64,000 bases of DNA from an uncultured Glaciecola sp. GTDB lineage: Bacteria; Pseudomonadota; Gammaproteobacteria; Enterobacterales; Alteromonadaceae. The notes under the pieces were generated by a model, which saw only the letters and a program-made list of their open reading frames with translations, was not told the DNA's origin and made no database searches. Positions 49,231 through 57,775 of the stretch are shown piece after piece. The DNA lies in the NCBI RefSeq assembly GCF_937770335.1, contig NZ_CALJHY010000011.1, positions 124,001-188,000 of the forward strand, read 5' to 3'. The position numbers were made by a program, and so were the translations under genes. Position 1 is the first letter of the stretch, and each line of letters begins with the position of its first letter.

Positions 49231-50433
49231 TTAGCTTTTAATTGATAAGCGAAGTTTTAGATCGCTTCCAACTTGAGTCACTTCTTCAAACTCTGTTTTC
49301 ACTGCGTGTTGTAAACTTGTTAATTGCCCAATATTTACTGCACCTCTGGCGTCACTGCCAAGCAGTATAGGAGCTTGGTAGATAACCAGTTCATTTACTA
49401 AATTCGCATTTAAAAGTGCGCCAGCCAATGCAGCACCAGTTTCAGTCCATATGCGGTTAATCTGCTTTTTCGCTAAGGCGCACATTATAGCCTGTAAATC
49501 TAAATATTGGCGAGGTTGTGATGATTCATTTAGTAATGAATCTGCCAATGAGACTTGAATTTGTTCGACATTTTTTGCAGTTAGGTGTGGATTATGTTGT
49601 GCATTAAACACAATCACTGGATGCTCACCTTTGAAAATTTGATAGTTATTGTGCAGTCTATTTTGTCCATCAATAATCACTCGCAGCGGCTGAGAGGCCC
49701 GCTTTTGGAAAAGTAAACGTTCAAATTCAGGCAACTCTTCAACTCGTACATTCAATTTTGGATTATCGGCTATAACGGTATCCGCACCGCTTAAAATAGC
49801 ACAACTAAGCGCTCGTTCGATCTGCACATTAGCACGCGCTTTTGGGCCTGTGATCCATTTACTCTCACCGTTGTGCAGCGCCGTTTTACCATCTAGGCTA
49901 GTCGCTAGTTTGACTATCACCCAAGGTAAATTATGTGCCATACGAAAATTGAATGCGGTGTTTAGTTTCTGCGCTTCAGCATCCATTAGCCCAACATCAA
50001 CTTTAATGCCCGCATCTTGTAAAAACGCGATACCTTTATTCCTAACTTCGGGGTTTTTATCAATACTCGCAATCACCACTCGTGCTACTTGAGCTTCAAC
50101 TAGTGCTTTTGCGCAAGGAGGTGTCTTACCTGTATGACTGCAGGGTTCAAGCGTCACATAAGCAGTTGCACCCAGAGTGACAGGCTCTGCATGATGCCCA
50201 CCTCGGTGAGGTGCTACATTTTGATGAGGAGTAAAACCAGCGTCTATAAGGGCATTAACTTCCGCATGCCCTTGACCCGTTTTTTGATGATACCCTTGAC
50301 CGATTAAGTTACCGCTAGCATCAATAATAACGCAGCCTACGTTCGGATTAGGTGTTGTAGAAAAGCGACCATTGCGGGCCAATTTCAATGCCATTGACAT
50401 CCATTGTGCATCCGCTTTAGTGAAAGTGATCAT
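49231..50433 (-). CDS. ribD: Bifunctional diaminohydroxyphosphoribosylaminopyrimidine deaminase / reductase
   Basis: The 400-aa protein has an N-terminal deaminase with zinc motifs GHAEVNAL (residue about 56) and EPCSHTGKTPPC, and a C-terminal reductase with VIVKLATSLDGKTAL and RVIIDGQNRL. A 20-residue insert between the two zinc motifs (HQNVAPHRGGHHAEPVTLG) makes it slightly longer than E. coli RibD (367 aa). It begins on the last base of the nrdR stop. Confidence 0.95.
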   Translation of the reverse strand: MITFTKADAQWMSMALKLARNGRFSTTPNPNVGCVIIDASGNLIGQGYHQKTGQGHAEVNALIDAGFTPHQNVAPHRGGHHAEPVTLGATAYVTLEPCSHTGKTPPCAKALVEAQVARVVIASIDKNPEVRNKGIAFLQDAGIKVDVGLMDAEAQKLNTAFNFRMAHNLPWVIVKLATSLDGKTALHNGESKWITGPKARANVQIERALSCAILSGADTVIADNPKLNVRVEELPEFERLLFQKRASQPLRVIIDGQNRLHNNYQIFKGEHPVIVFNAQHNPHLTAKNVEQIQVSLADSLLNESSQPRQYLDLQAIMCALAKKQINRIWTETGAALAGALLNANLVNELVIYQAPILLGSDARGAVNIGQLTSLQHAVKTEFEEVTQVGSDLKLRLSIKS

Positions 50434-50882
50434 TAATCACCTAGCTTGGCAATTTCTTCACCAAACTCGCGAATATCCTCAAATGAACGGTATACCGATG
50501 CAAAACGAACATATGCTACTTTGTCTAATTCTTTGAGTTCATCCATTATAAGGCTACCAAGAAACTCGCTTTTAATTTCTCGTTCTCCAGTTGCCCGTAA
50601 TGATGACTTAATACGAACAATGCAATTTTCAACTTTTTCCGTACTAACTGGACGTTTTTCAAGCGCTCTTTGCAGCCCTGCCCTCAGCTTGTCCTCATTA
50701 AAAGGTTCGCGCCGGTCATCACGCTTAACGACACGAGGCATCACCAGCTCAGCAATTTCGAACGTGGTATATCGTTCACGACACTCTAGGCATTCTCGAC
50801 GCCTGCGCACTTGAGCACCGTCGGCAACGAGCCTTGAATCAATAACTTTAGTTTCTTGTGCAGAACAAAATGGACAAAACAT
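50433..50882 (-). CDS. nrdR: Transcriptional repressor NrdR
   Basis: The 149-aa protein represses ribonucleotide reductase genes when dATP is high. [18 protein letters not shown]...[17 protein letters not shown] is the zinc ribbon, and the ATP-cone follows ([16 protein letters not shown]). ATG at 50882 is preceded by GGAG and gives the family length exactly. It heads the rib operon and follows a strong hairpin after glyA. Confidence 0.97.
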   Translation of the reverse strand: MFCPFCSAQETKVIDSRLVADGAQVRRRRECLECRERYTTFEIAELVMPRVVKRDDRREPFNEDKLRAGLQRALEKRPVSTEKVENCIVRIKSSLRATGEREIKSEFLGSLIMDELKELDKVAYVRFASVYRSFEDIREFGEEIAKLGD

Positions 50883-50891
50883 GAGCAAACG

Positions 50892-50931
50892 CTCCAAAAA
50901 TAAGCAAGGCCATACATATAATGTATGGCCT
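50892..50931 (-). terminator. Hairpin/terminator between glyA and nrdR
   Basis: AGGCCATACAT (50907-50917) and ATGTATGGCCT (50921-50931) form a perfect 11-bp stem with a 3-base loop. On the minus strand TTGCTTATTTTT follows, and the nrdR ribosome binding site comes right after. It ends the glyA transcript or attenuates read-through into nrdR-rib. Confidence 0.75.
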
Positions 50932-50977
50932 GCAATTTAGCTTGTGTTAAAAAATGCGTTAACTAGCTATGCACTGA

Positions 50978-52234
50978 CTAACCATAAACAGGGAAGCGTT
51001 CACATAACTCAACAACTTCGCCTTTAACTCTTTCAATGACACTTTGATCTTCAATATTATCGAGTACATCACACATCCAAGTCGCGACTTGGCTTGCTTG
51101 TGCTTCTTGAAACCCACGTCTTGTTATCGCTGGGGAACCAATGCGTAAGCCACTTGTGACGAAAGGCGATCTTGGATCGTTGGGTACAGAGTTCTTATTT
51201 ACCGTAATATTAGCACTACCCAAGGCAGCATCAGCAGCTTTACCGGTAATATCTTTGTCAATTAAATCTAGCAAGAAAAGGTGGTTATCTGTGCCGTTTG
51301 ACACAATCTTGTAACCGCGCTCTTGCATAACAGCTACCATTGCTTTGGCATTTTTAAGCACTTGTTGCTGGTAAGTTTTAAATTCAGGTTCGAGCGCTTC
51401 TTTGAATGCAACCGCTTTAGCAGCAATAACATGGCACAAAGGTCCACCTTGGTTACCAGGAAATACTGAACTATTAAACTTTTTATATAAAACTTCATCG
51501 CCACAGGCTGACAAAATCAAACCACCGCGTGGCCCTGCTAATGTTTTATGCGTCGTTGTGGTCACAACATGTGCGTGTGGCAGCGGGCTAGGATATACAC
51601 CAGCCGCAACTAGACCAGCAACGTGAGCCATATCCACTAGTAAATAAGCGCCAACTTTGTCGGCGATTTCGCGAAAACGAGCCCAATCGACAATACCCGA
51701 ATAAGCAGAAAAACCACCAATAATTAACTTAGGTTTATGCTCGACTGCAAGTGCTTCAACTTGCTCATAATCAATAATGCCAGTGACTGGATGTAAGCCA
51801 TACTGAACCGCATTATACGTTTTACCCGAAAAGTTGACATGAGAACCATGTGTAAGGTGACCACCATCAGCTAAGCTCATTCCCAGTACAGTGTCATTGG
51901 CATTAATTAAAGCCATGAATACAGCAGTGTTAGCTTGTGAACCAGAGTGCGGTTGTACGTTTGCAAAATCACAATCGAACAACTGCTTCGCTCTCTCTAT
52001 CGCCAACTCTTCTGCAATATCGACAAATTCACAACCGCCGTAATAACGCTTACCAGGATAACCCTCGGCGTATTTATTAGTCAGTTGTGAGCCTTGAGCT
52101 TCCATTACTCGAGGACTGCAATAGTTTTCAGACGCGATAAGCTCTATATGATGTTCTTGACGTTGGTTTTCTTGATTTATCGCAGCGGCCAATTCTGGAT
52201 CGAATTCTGCAATATTCATCTTACTTGATAACAT
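50978..52234 (-). CDS. glyA: Serine hydroxymethyltransferase
   Basis: The 418-aa PLP enzyme turns serine and tetrahydrofolate into glycine and methylene-[33 protein letters not shown] and the PLP-lysine region [16 protein letters not shown] are all present. ATG at 52234 has a strong ribosome binding site AGGAG 7 nt upstream. E. coli GlyA is 417 aa. The order glyA-nrdR-ribD is common in this class. Confidence 0.98.
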   Translation of the reverse strand: MLSSKMNIAEFDPELAAAINQENQRQEHHIELIASENYCSPRVMEAQGSQLTNKYAEGYPGKRYYGGCEFVDIAEELAIERAKQLFDCDFANVQPHSGSQANTAVFMALINANDTVLGMSLADGGHLTHGSHVNFSGKTYNAVQYGLHPVTGIIDYEQVEALAVEHKPKLIIGGFSAYSGIVDWARFREIADKVGAYLLVDMAHVAGLVAAGVYPSPLPHAHVVTTTTHKTLAGPRGGLILSACGDEVLYKKFNSSVFPGNQGGPLCHVIAAKAVAFKEALEPEFKTYQQQVLKNAKAMVAVMQERGYKIVSNGTDNHLFLLDLIDKDITGKAADAALGSANITVNKNSVPNDPRSPFVTSGLRIGSPAITRRGFQEAQASQVATWMCDVLDNIEDQSVIERVKGEVVELCERFPVYG

Positions 52235-52451
52235 GTGGATCTCCTGCTGAGCTTGTTTTGCGTGTACATTTCAGTTCGTCTCAATTCGTCGGTAACAATA
52301 AAAAGAAGTCGTCTTTGGTATCAATTCTATCGATCATGCTAAGAGGATCATAATAATATGAATGTTCGCCTAAATTTTAGAGTGATATTTTAAGCATTTT
52401 CAGGCGCTTGTATAGCGCTTTATTGGAATTAAATATAAGCAATTGTAATGT

Positions 52452-53471
52452 TTACTTATGCAGTCCTTCTAAGGTTTTGACACGATCAATTAATTTGTCT
52501 ATCTGACGGAGTCTAACGGTGTTTTTTTGCCATTCTCTGTTCGGTTGTACGGGCATCCCTGACGAGTAAACTCCGGGTTGTGTGATTGATTTAGTGACCA
52601 TACTAAAACCCGTTATTTGTACTTTATCACAAATATCAATATGACCATTCACAACACACGTCCCTGCAATCACGACATATTTACCGATATTTGAGCTACC
52701 GGCTATACCTGTTCCGCCGCATATACACGAGTGATCACCAACGGTTACGTTGTGCGCGATTTGCACCAGATTGTCAATAATGACATCGTTGCCAATAATC
52801 GTGTTATCCATTGCACCTCTGTCAATACAGGTGTTAGCGCCTATTTCACAATCATCCCCGAGGATAACAGTGCCCGTTTGCGGAATTTTTACCCACACTC
52901 CTTTGTCGTTGGCGTAACCAAAGCCATCAGAACCAACAACAGTTCCGCTGTGAATTGACACTCTATTACCTAAAACAACACGGTGATAAATAGTGACATT
53001 TGCACGTAAATTTACGTCATCACCTATTTGCGACGCTTCTCCAACCACCGTATTAGCGCCGATAACCGCATTTTTCCCAATATTAACGTTTCTCTCAATA
53101 ATAACACCAGAAGCAATGCTCGCGTTCTCGCCGATATTTGCACTTGAATGAATACGCGCAAACTCAGAAATACCTGTTTCCGGTTTTGGCGTTGAATCTA
53201 ATAATTGAGCAGCTTTAGCAAAGCCAACGTATGGGTCGGCATGAATAATTTTATTGGTCGAACAAAACGCAGCATCAGCTTCTTTTAGAATAACAGCCGT
53301 CGCTTGCGTATTTGACATGGCTTTCTTATATTTTGAACTCGTTAAGAATGACATCTGCCCGCTTCTAGCACCCTCTAAGGTACCCATGCTACTAATCATG
53401 GCGTTTGCATCGCCTTGTAACTCACCGCCGATATGTTGTGCGAGTTCTTGCAAAGAGTAAGACGCTGGCAT
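52452..53471 (-). CDS. lpxD: UDP-3-O-(3-hydroxyacyl)glucosamine N-acyltransferase, stand-alone
   Basis: The 339-aa protein adds the second 3-hydroxyacyl chain to lipid A precursor. An N-terminal uridine-binding domain (SLQELAQHIGGELQGD...) is followed by about ten left-handed beta-helix hexapeptide turns (IGENASIASGVIIERNVNIG and so on), with the catalytic His240 in IAHNV. The family normally sits in bamA-skp-lpxD-fabZ-lpxA; here it is alone between glyA and the divergent ettA. It may be a second lpxD. Confidence 0.9.
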   Translation of the reverse strand: MPASYSLQELAQHIGGELQGDANAMISSMGTLEGARSGQMSFLTSSKYKKAMSNTQATAVILKEADAAFCSTNKIIHADPYVGFAKAAQLLDSTPKPETGISEFARIHSSANIGENASIASGVIIERNVNIGKNAVIGANTVVGEASQIGDDVNLRANVTIYHRVVLGNRVSIHSGTVVGSDGFGYANDKGVWVKIPQTGTVILGDDCEIGANTCIDRGAMDNTIIGNDVIIDNLVQIAHNVTVGDHSCICGGTGIAGSSNIGKYVVIAGTCVVNGHIDICDKVQITGFSMVTKSITQPGVYSSGMPVQPNREWQKNTVRLRQIDKLIDRVKTLEGLHK

Positions 53472-53678
53472 ACGATCCCTTATGTTATTAAAGTTCTATT
53501 TTTACAGCTTTATTATGTTTTATTAATGATATCACAGATATAAGCTAGTACTTAATTGCCAAAGTCCTTACAATTCAGGCATCCAAATTCGGCTAAACAT
53601 AATCTGTTTAATATACTTACGCGTTTAAACGTATTTATGTTCTGAATTAATACAACAAATAGGTTAAAAGAGAGAATT

Positions 53679-55343
53679 ATGGCTCAATATGTGTACAGCA
53701 TGAATAGAGTGGGGAAAATTGTCCCTCCTAATCGTCAAATCCTGAAAAATATTTCCCTCAGTTTCTTTCCAGGTGCCAAAATTGGTGTTTTGGGTTTGAA
53801 TGGTTCAGGTAAATCGACTTTGCTTCGTATTATGGCAGGAATTGACACTGATATTGAAGGTGAAGCTATTCCGCAGACGGGTCTAAAAATTGGCTACTTG
53901 CCACAAGAACCTCAATTGGATGAAAGCAAAGATGTTAGAGGAAATGTTGAAGAGGCTGTGGCTGACGTTGCTCATGCCCTTTCGCGACTTGACGAAATAT
54001 ATGCGGCTTACGCTGAACCAGATGCCGACTTTGATGCGTTAGCCCAAGAACAAGGGGAAATGGAAGCCATTATTCAAACCAAAGATGGCCACAATTTAGA
54101 GAATGCTTTGGAAAGGGCTGCCAATGCATTACGTTTACCACCTTGGGATGCTGATGTTAGCACTCTTTCCGGTGGTGAAAGACGCCGCGTTGCTCTGTGC
54201 AGATTATTGTTAGAGAAACCAGAAATGTTGTTACTCGACGAGCCTACCAACCATTTGGATGCCGAATCAGTGGCGTGGCTAGAACGCTTTCTACATGACT
54301 ATGAAGGTACTGTTGTTGCCATTACCCACGATAGATATTTCCTTGATAATGTCGCTGGTTGGATATTGGAGCTTGACCGTGGCCAGGGTATTCCATGGGA
54401 AGGCAATTACTCTAGCTGGTTAGAACAAAAAGATGCTCGATTGGCGCAAGAAGAACGAACTGAGAGTGCGCGTCAGCGATCTATAAAGCAAGAACTCGAG
54501 TGGGTACGAAGCAATCCAAAAGGTCGTCAAGCAAAGAGTAAATCAAGAATGTCACGCTTTGAGGAACTTAACTCCGGCGATTACCAAAAACGTAATGAAA
54601 CAAATGAGTTATTCATTCCACCGGGTGAGCGTTTAGGTGACAAAGTAATTGAAGTGACTCACTTGAGAAAGTCCTATGGCGATCGCCTATTAATTGATGA
54701 TCTCAGTTTTAAAGTCCCAAAAGGGGCTATTGTTGGGATTATCGGACCTAACGGTGCGGGTAAATCAACCTTGTTTAGAATGCTGACAGGTCAAGAACAA
54801 CCAGATTCAGGAAAAATAGACATTGGCGAAACGGTTCAATTAGCCAGTGTTGATCAGTTTAGAGATCATATGGATGGCGACAAAACCGTTTATCAAGAGC
54901 TTTCCGATGGTCAAGACATTGTTCGTATTGGTAACTTTGAGCTTAATAGCCGCGCGTATTGTAGCCGGTTTAACTTTAAAGGGTCCGATCAGCAAAAATT
55001 TGTTAAAGACTTGTCGGGTGGTGAACGTAACCGTGTGCATTTAGCCAAGCTATTAAAGGCAGGCGGTAATACATTGCTACTGGATGAGCCAACTAACGAC
55101 CTTGATGTTGAAACCTTGCGCGCATTAGAGAATGCAATATTAGAGTTTCCTGGTTGCGTGATGGTTATATCGCATGACAGATGGTTTTTGGACCGCGTGG
55201 CTACGCACATCATGGATTATAGAGACGAAGGTAAAATTAACTTCTACGAAGGTAACTATAATGAGTATGAGACTTGGATAAAAGAAACTTACGGGCATGA
55301 CGTTGTTGAGCCACATCGTTTAAAATATAAAAAAATCAGTTAG
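53679..55343 (+). CDS. ettA: Energy-dependent translational throttle protein EttA (ABC-F)
   Basis: The 554-aa protein has two ABC domains in tandem without membrane parts: Walker A LGLNGSGKST and IGPNGAGKST, signatures TLSGGERRR and DLSGGERNR, and the linker and arm that contact the ribosomal E site. MAQYVYSMNRVGKIVPPNRQILK is the usual start. A ribosome binding site AGAGAG precedes it. It gates entry of ribosomes into elongation according to ATP level. Confidence 0.97.
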   Translation: MAQYVYSMNRVGKIVPPNRQILKNISLSFFPGAKIGVLGLNGSGKSTLLRIMAGIDTDIEGEAIPQTGLKIGYLPQEPQLDESKDVRGNVEEAVADVAHALSRLDEIYAAYAEPDADFDALAQEQGEMEAIIQTKDGHNLENALERAANALRLPPWDADVSTLSGGERRRVALCRLLLEKPEMLLLDEPTNHLDAESVAWLERFLHDYEGTVVAITHDRYFLDNVAGWILELDRGQGIPWEGNYSSWLEQKDARLAQEERTESARQRSIKQELEWVRSNPKGRQAKSKSRMSRFEELNSGDYQKRNETNELFIPPGERLGDKVIEVTHLRKSYGDRLLIDDLSFKVPKGAIVGIIGPNGAGKSTLFRMLTGQEQPDSGKIDIGETVQLASVDQFRDHMDGDKTVYQELSDGQDIVRIGNFELNSRAYCSRFNFKGSDQQKFVKDLSGGERNRVHLAKLLKAGGNTLLLDEPTNDLDVETLRALENAILEFPGCVMVISHDRWFLDRVATHIMDYRDEGKINFYEGNYNEYETWIKETYGHDVVEPHRLKYKKIS

Positions 55344-55377
55344 GCTGCGCGTCATTGAGTTAGCACCTGATATTAGA

Positions 55378-55410
55378 AAGAGCTGCATTTTGGTGCTAGC
55401 TCTTTTTTTT
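55378..55410 (+). terminator. Terminator after ettA
   Basis: GAGCTGCA and TGCTAGCTC pair with one bulged T around a 6-base loop, followed by eight T. It starts 35 bp after the stop. Confidence 0.85.
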
Positions 55411-55430
55411 ACTCTGCTAATATCTCATAT

Positions 55431-56156
55431 TTATTGCAACGTAAAATGAAGATAGTTTGCCAATGCATCAGGTTGTTCAAGAGGCAGCATGTGTCCGGCA
55501 TCAATAATAACGTCTTTGAGCAATGAACTTGAACTTGCAGTAATATCGTTAATTTCAGATACGGTGGCAATATTATCCTGCTCACCTATCACAAAATGAG
55601 TTTTAAACGTTTGTTTACTTAACTTTTTAATCAGGTCTTTTCTGTTTGCTGTGGCATTTGTTTGTGCCGATAAAACCGATGGCCCTAAATCATCCGCCAT
55701 CTCTTTTATAATTCCAGTTAGGGCAGCATTTGCATGATGTTTACTGTGCAACATAAATTCAATATGTGACTGCGTCATCCCTTTGTATTGTTTGTTTTTA
55801 ATAGCGTCCAATAAAATCTTACGCTGCTGTAAATCTTCATTTTTTAACACCCTCGCTGTGCAGGATAATAACGTTAATGACGCCACTTTCTCTGGGTGAG
55901 CCAGCGCAATAAGTGCTGCAATATATCCCCCCATAGAAAAACCTACTAAGTGTACCTTTGATGGAAAATAGGCTAGTCGGTCTGCGCTCAATGCTAGCAT
56001 TTGTTGCAAATCATCAGCCCATTGCAGCGGCACAAATGCTTTATTATCCAATGAATTACCGTTTGCATTGAGTGCCTGCCACAGCGGTATAAAAATGCGT
56101 TCGTCGCACACAGTTCCAGGAAAAAATACAACAGGGGTCTTAATTAAATGAGTCAT
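55431..56156 (-). CDS. Alpha/beta hydrolase
   Basis: The 241-aa protein has the nucleophile elbow GFSMGG (Ser near residue 75), an early FFPGTVCDERIFIPLW (oxyanion region), and a late VIDAGHMLPLEQP with the catalytic His. It resembles the BioH/MenH-like branch, but no substrate can be named. It lies 18 bp downstream of radA, so it is probably co-transcribed. Confidence 0.82.
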   Translation of the reverse strand: MTHLIKTPVVFFPGTVCDERIFIPLWQALNANGNSLDNKAFVPLQWADDLQQMLALSADRLAYFPSKVHLVGFSMGGYIAALIALAHPEKVASLTLLSCTARVLKNEDLQQRKILLDAIKNKQYKGMTQSHIEFMLHSKHHANAALTGIIKEMADDLGPSVLSAQTNATANRKDLIKKLSKQTFKTHFVIGEQDNIATVSEINDITASSSSLLKDVIIDAGHMLPLEQPDALANYLHFTLQ

Positions 56157-56174
56157 CTATAATTTCCAATACAC

Positions 56175-57542
56175 TTAAATAGCTTCTAACGCTTCGACAA
56201 GGCGACTGACCGGTACTATTTCAATACCGGGTATTTTATGCTTCGGCATATTTGCCTTGGGTACAATCGCTCGTTTGAAACCGTGCTTGGCTGCTTCTGT
56301 TATGCGGTCAATACCGTTAGGCACAGGCCTAATTTCACCCGACAAGCCAACTTCGCCAAAAACGATTAGCTCTTTTGGCAATGTATAATTACGGAAACTA
56401 GAAACCATTGCTAACAAAACGGCTAAATCGGCGCCGGTTTCCGTAATTTTAATACCGCCCACCACGTTTACAAACACATCTTGATCGTTCATTTGCACAT
56501 TACCATGACGATGCATAACCGCCAGCAACATGGCTAACCTGTTTTGATCAATACCGACAGCAACTCGTCTTGGATTCGATAGTTGTGAATAGTCCACCAG
56601 CGCTTGTATCTCAACAAGCAGCGGCCGGGTTCCTTCCCAAATAGTCATAACAATGCTGCCCGGAGAAGCCTCTTCTTCGCGATTTAAAAAAATAGCAGAG
56701 GGATTGGACACTTCTTTCATGCCCATTTCTGTCATCCCAAACACACCAAGTTCGTTAACCGCACCAAACCTGTTTTTGGTCCCACGTAAAGTACGAAAAC
56801 GACTATCACTTTCACCTTCTAACATTATTGAGCAATCAATACAGTGTTCTAATACTTTGGGACCCGCCAAACTGCCATCCTTAGTCACGTGTCCAACTAA
56901 AAACATGGCGATATGATGTTGTTTTGCAAACCGCGTCAACGCAGCCGCACTTTCTCTTACTTGTGAAACTCCGCCCGGTGCTGACTGAATATCACTCATG
57001 TGCATCACTTGTATCGAGTCAATAACCATAATTGTTGGTTTGTGCTGGAGCGCCAATTGGCAAATCGTGTCTATATTTGTTTCAGCTAACAATTTGAGTT
57101 TGTCGTCGGGTAGTTGCAGTCTCTTAGCACGCATTGCCACCTGCTGCAGCGATTCTTCACCCGTCACATATAAAGTGGACTTAGTTTTAGCTAACAAACA
57201 CATAACTTGCAGTAGTAAGGTACTTTTACCCGCACCTGGAGAGCCGCCAATCAGTATTGCTGAACCGGGTACAATGCCGCCACCAAGTACACGATCAAGT
57301 TCTTTAAAACCAGACGTAAAGCGCGGCAACGCCGCTAAGTCAATCTCATTAAGGACTTCCACTTTTGCCGCTGTAATTCCGGAAAAGCCATTGCGACTCG
57401 CGGGAACACTTTTTGTAGGAGAATTTTCAATCACAATTTCAGTGAGTGTGTTCCATTCGCGACAATCATTGCATTGTCCTTGCCAGCGCGGATGGTCTGA
57501 GCCGCAGTCGTTACAAACAAAAGCCGTTTTTCTTTTAGCCAT
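56175..57542 (-). CDS. radA: DNA repair protein RadA
   Basis: The 455-aa RecA-like protein helps process recombination intermediates. Order: a C4 zinc finger (CNDCGSDHPRWQGQCNDC, residues 10-27), the RecA core with Walker A GGSPGAGKSTLL near residue 95, the KNRFG motif (KNRFGAVNELGVF) and the C-terminal Lon-like domain. Length agrees with E. coli RadA (460 aa). Confidence 0.97.
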   Translation of the reverse strand: MAKRKTAFVCNDCGSDHPRWQGQCNDCREWNTLTEIVIENSPTKSVPASRNGFSGITAAKVEVLNEIDLAALPRFTSGFKELDRVLGGGIVPGSAILIGGSPGAGKSTLLLQVMCLLAKTKSTLYVTGEESLQQVAMRAKRLQLPDDKLKLLAETNIDTICQLALQHKPTIMVIDSIQVMHMSDIQSAPGGVSQVRESAAALTRFAKQHHIAMFLVGHVTKDGSLAGPKVLEHCIDCSIMLEGESDSRFRTLRGTKNRFGAVNELGVFGMTEMGMKEVSNPSAIFLNREEEASPGSIVMTIWEGTRPLLVEIQALVDYSQLSNPRRVAVGIDQNRLAMLLAVMHRHGNVQMNDQDVFVNVVGGIKITETGADLAVLLAMVSSFRNYTLPKELIVFGEVGLSGEIRPVPNGIDRITEAAKHGFKRAIVPKANMPKHKIPGIEIVPVSRLVEALEAI

Positions 57543-57775
57543 AATTAATTAAAGTTCTCAATATAGGGGTCATTTGACATTTCGTGCTATCTTTAAAGAA
57601 TAACGAAGTTTGTGACAAAAATCCTCGTAGAAATGAAATTTTTGCCGATAAGTAGATTAATTGATGTTGTTGAGACGTGCAAAACAGATAGTATCTCGTC
57701 TCTTGACAAAACGCGTGATAAAAACGCGCAATGAAAGTGCACAATAAAAAACGATTGCCAAAAGAACAGGAATTC

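Noticed and set aside
52400..52425. GCGCT-N5-AGCGC hairpin downstream of lpxD
   Set aside because: Short stem and no T-run on the minus strand, so a terminator cannot be supported.
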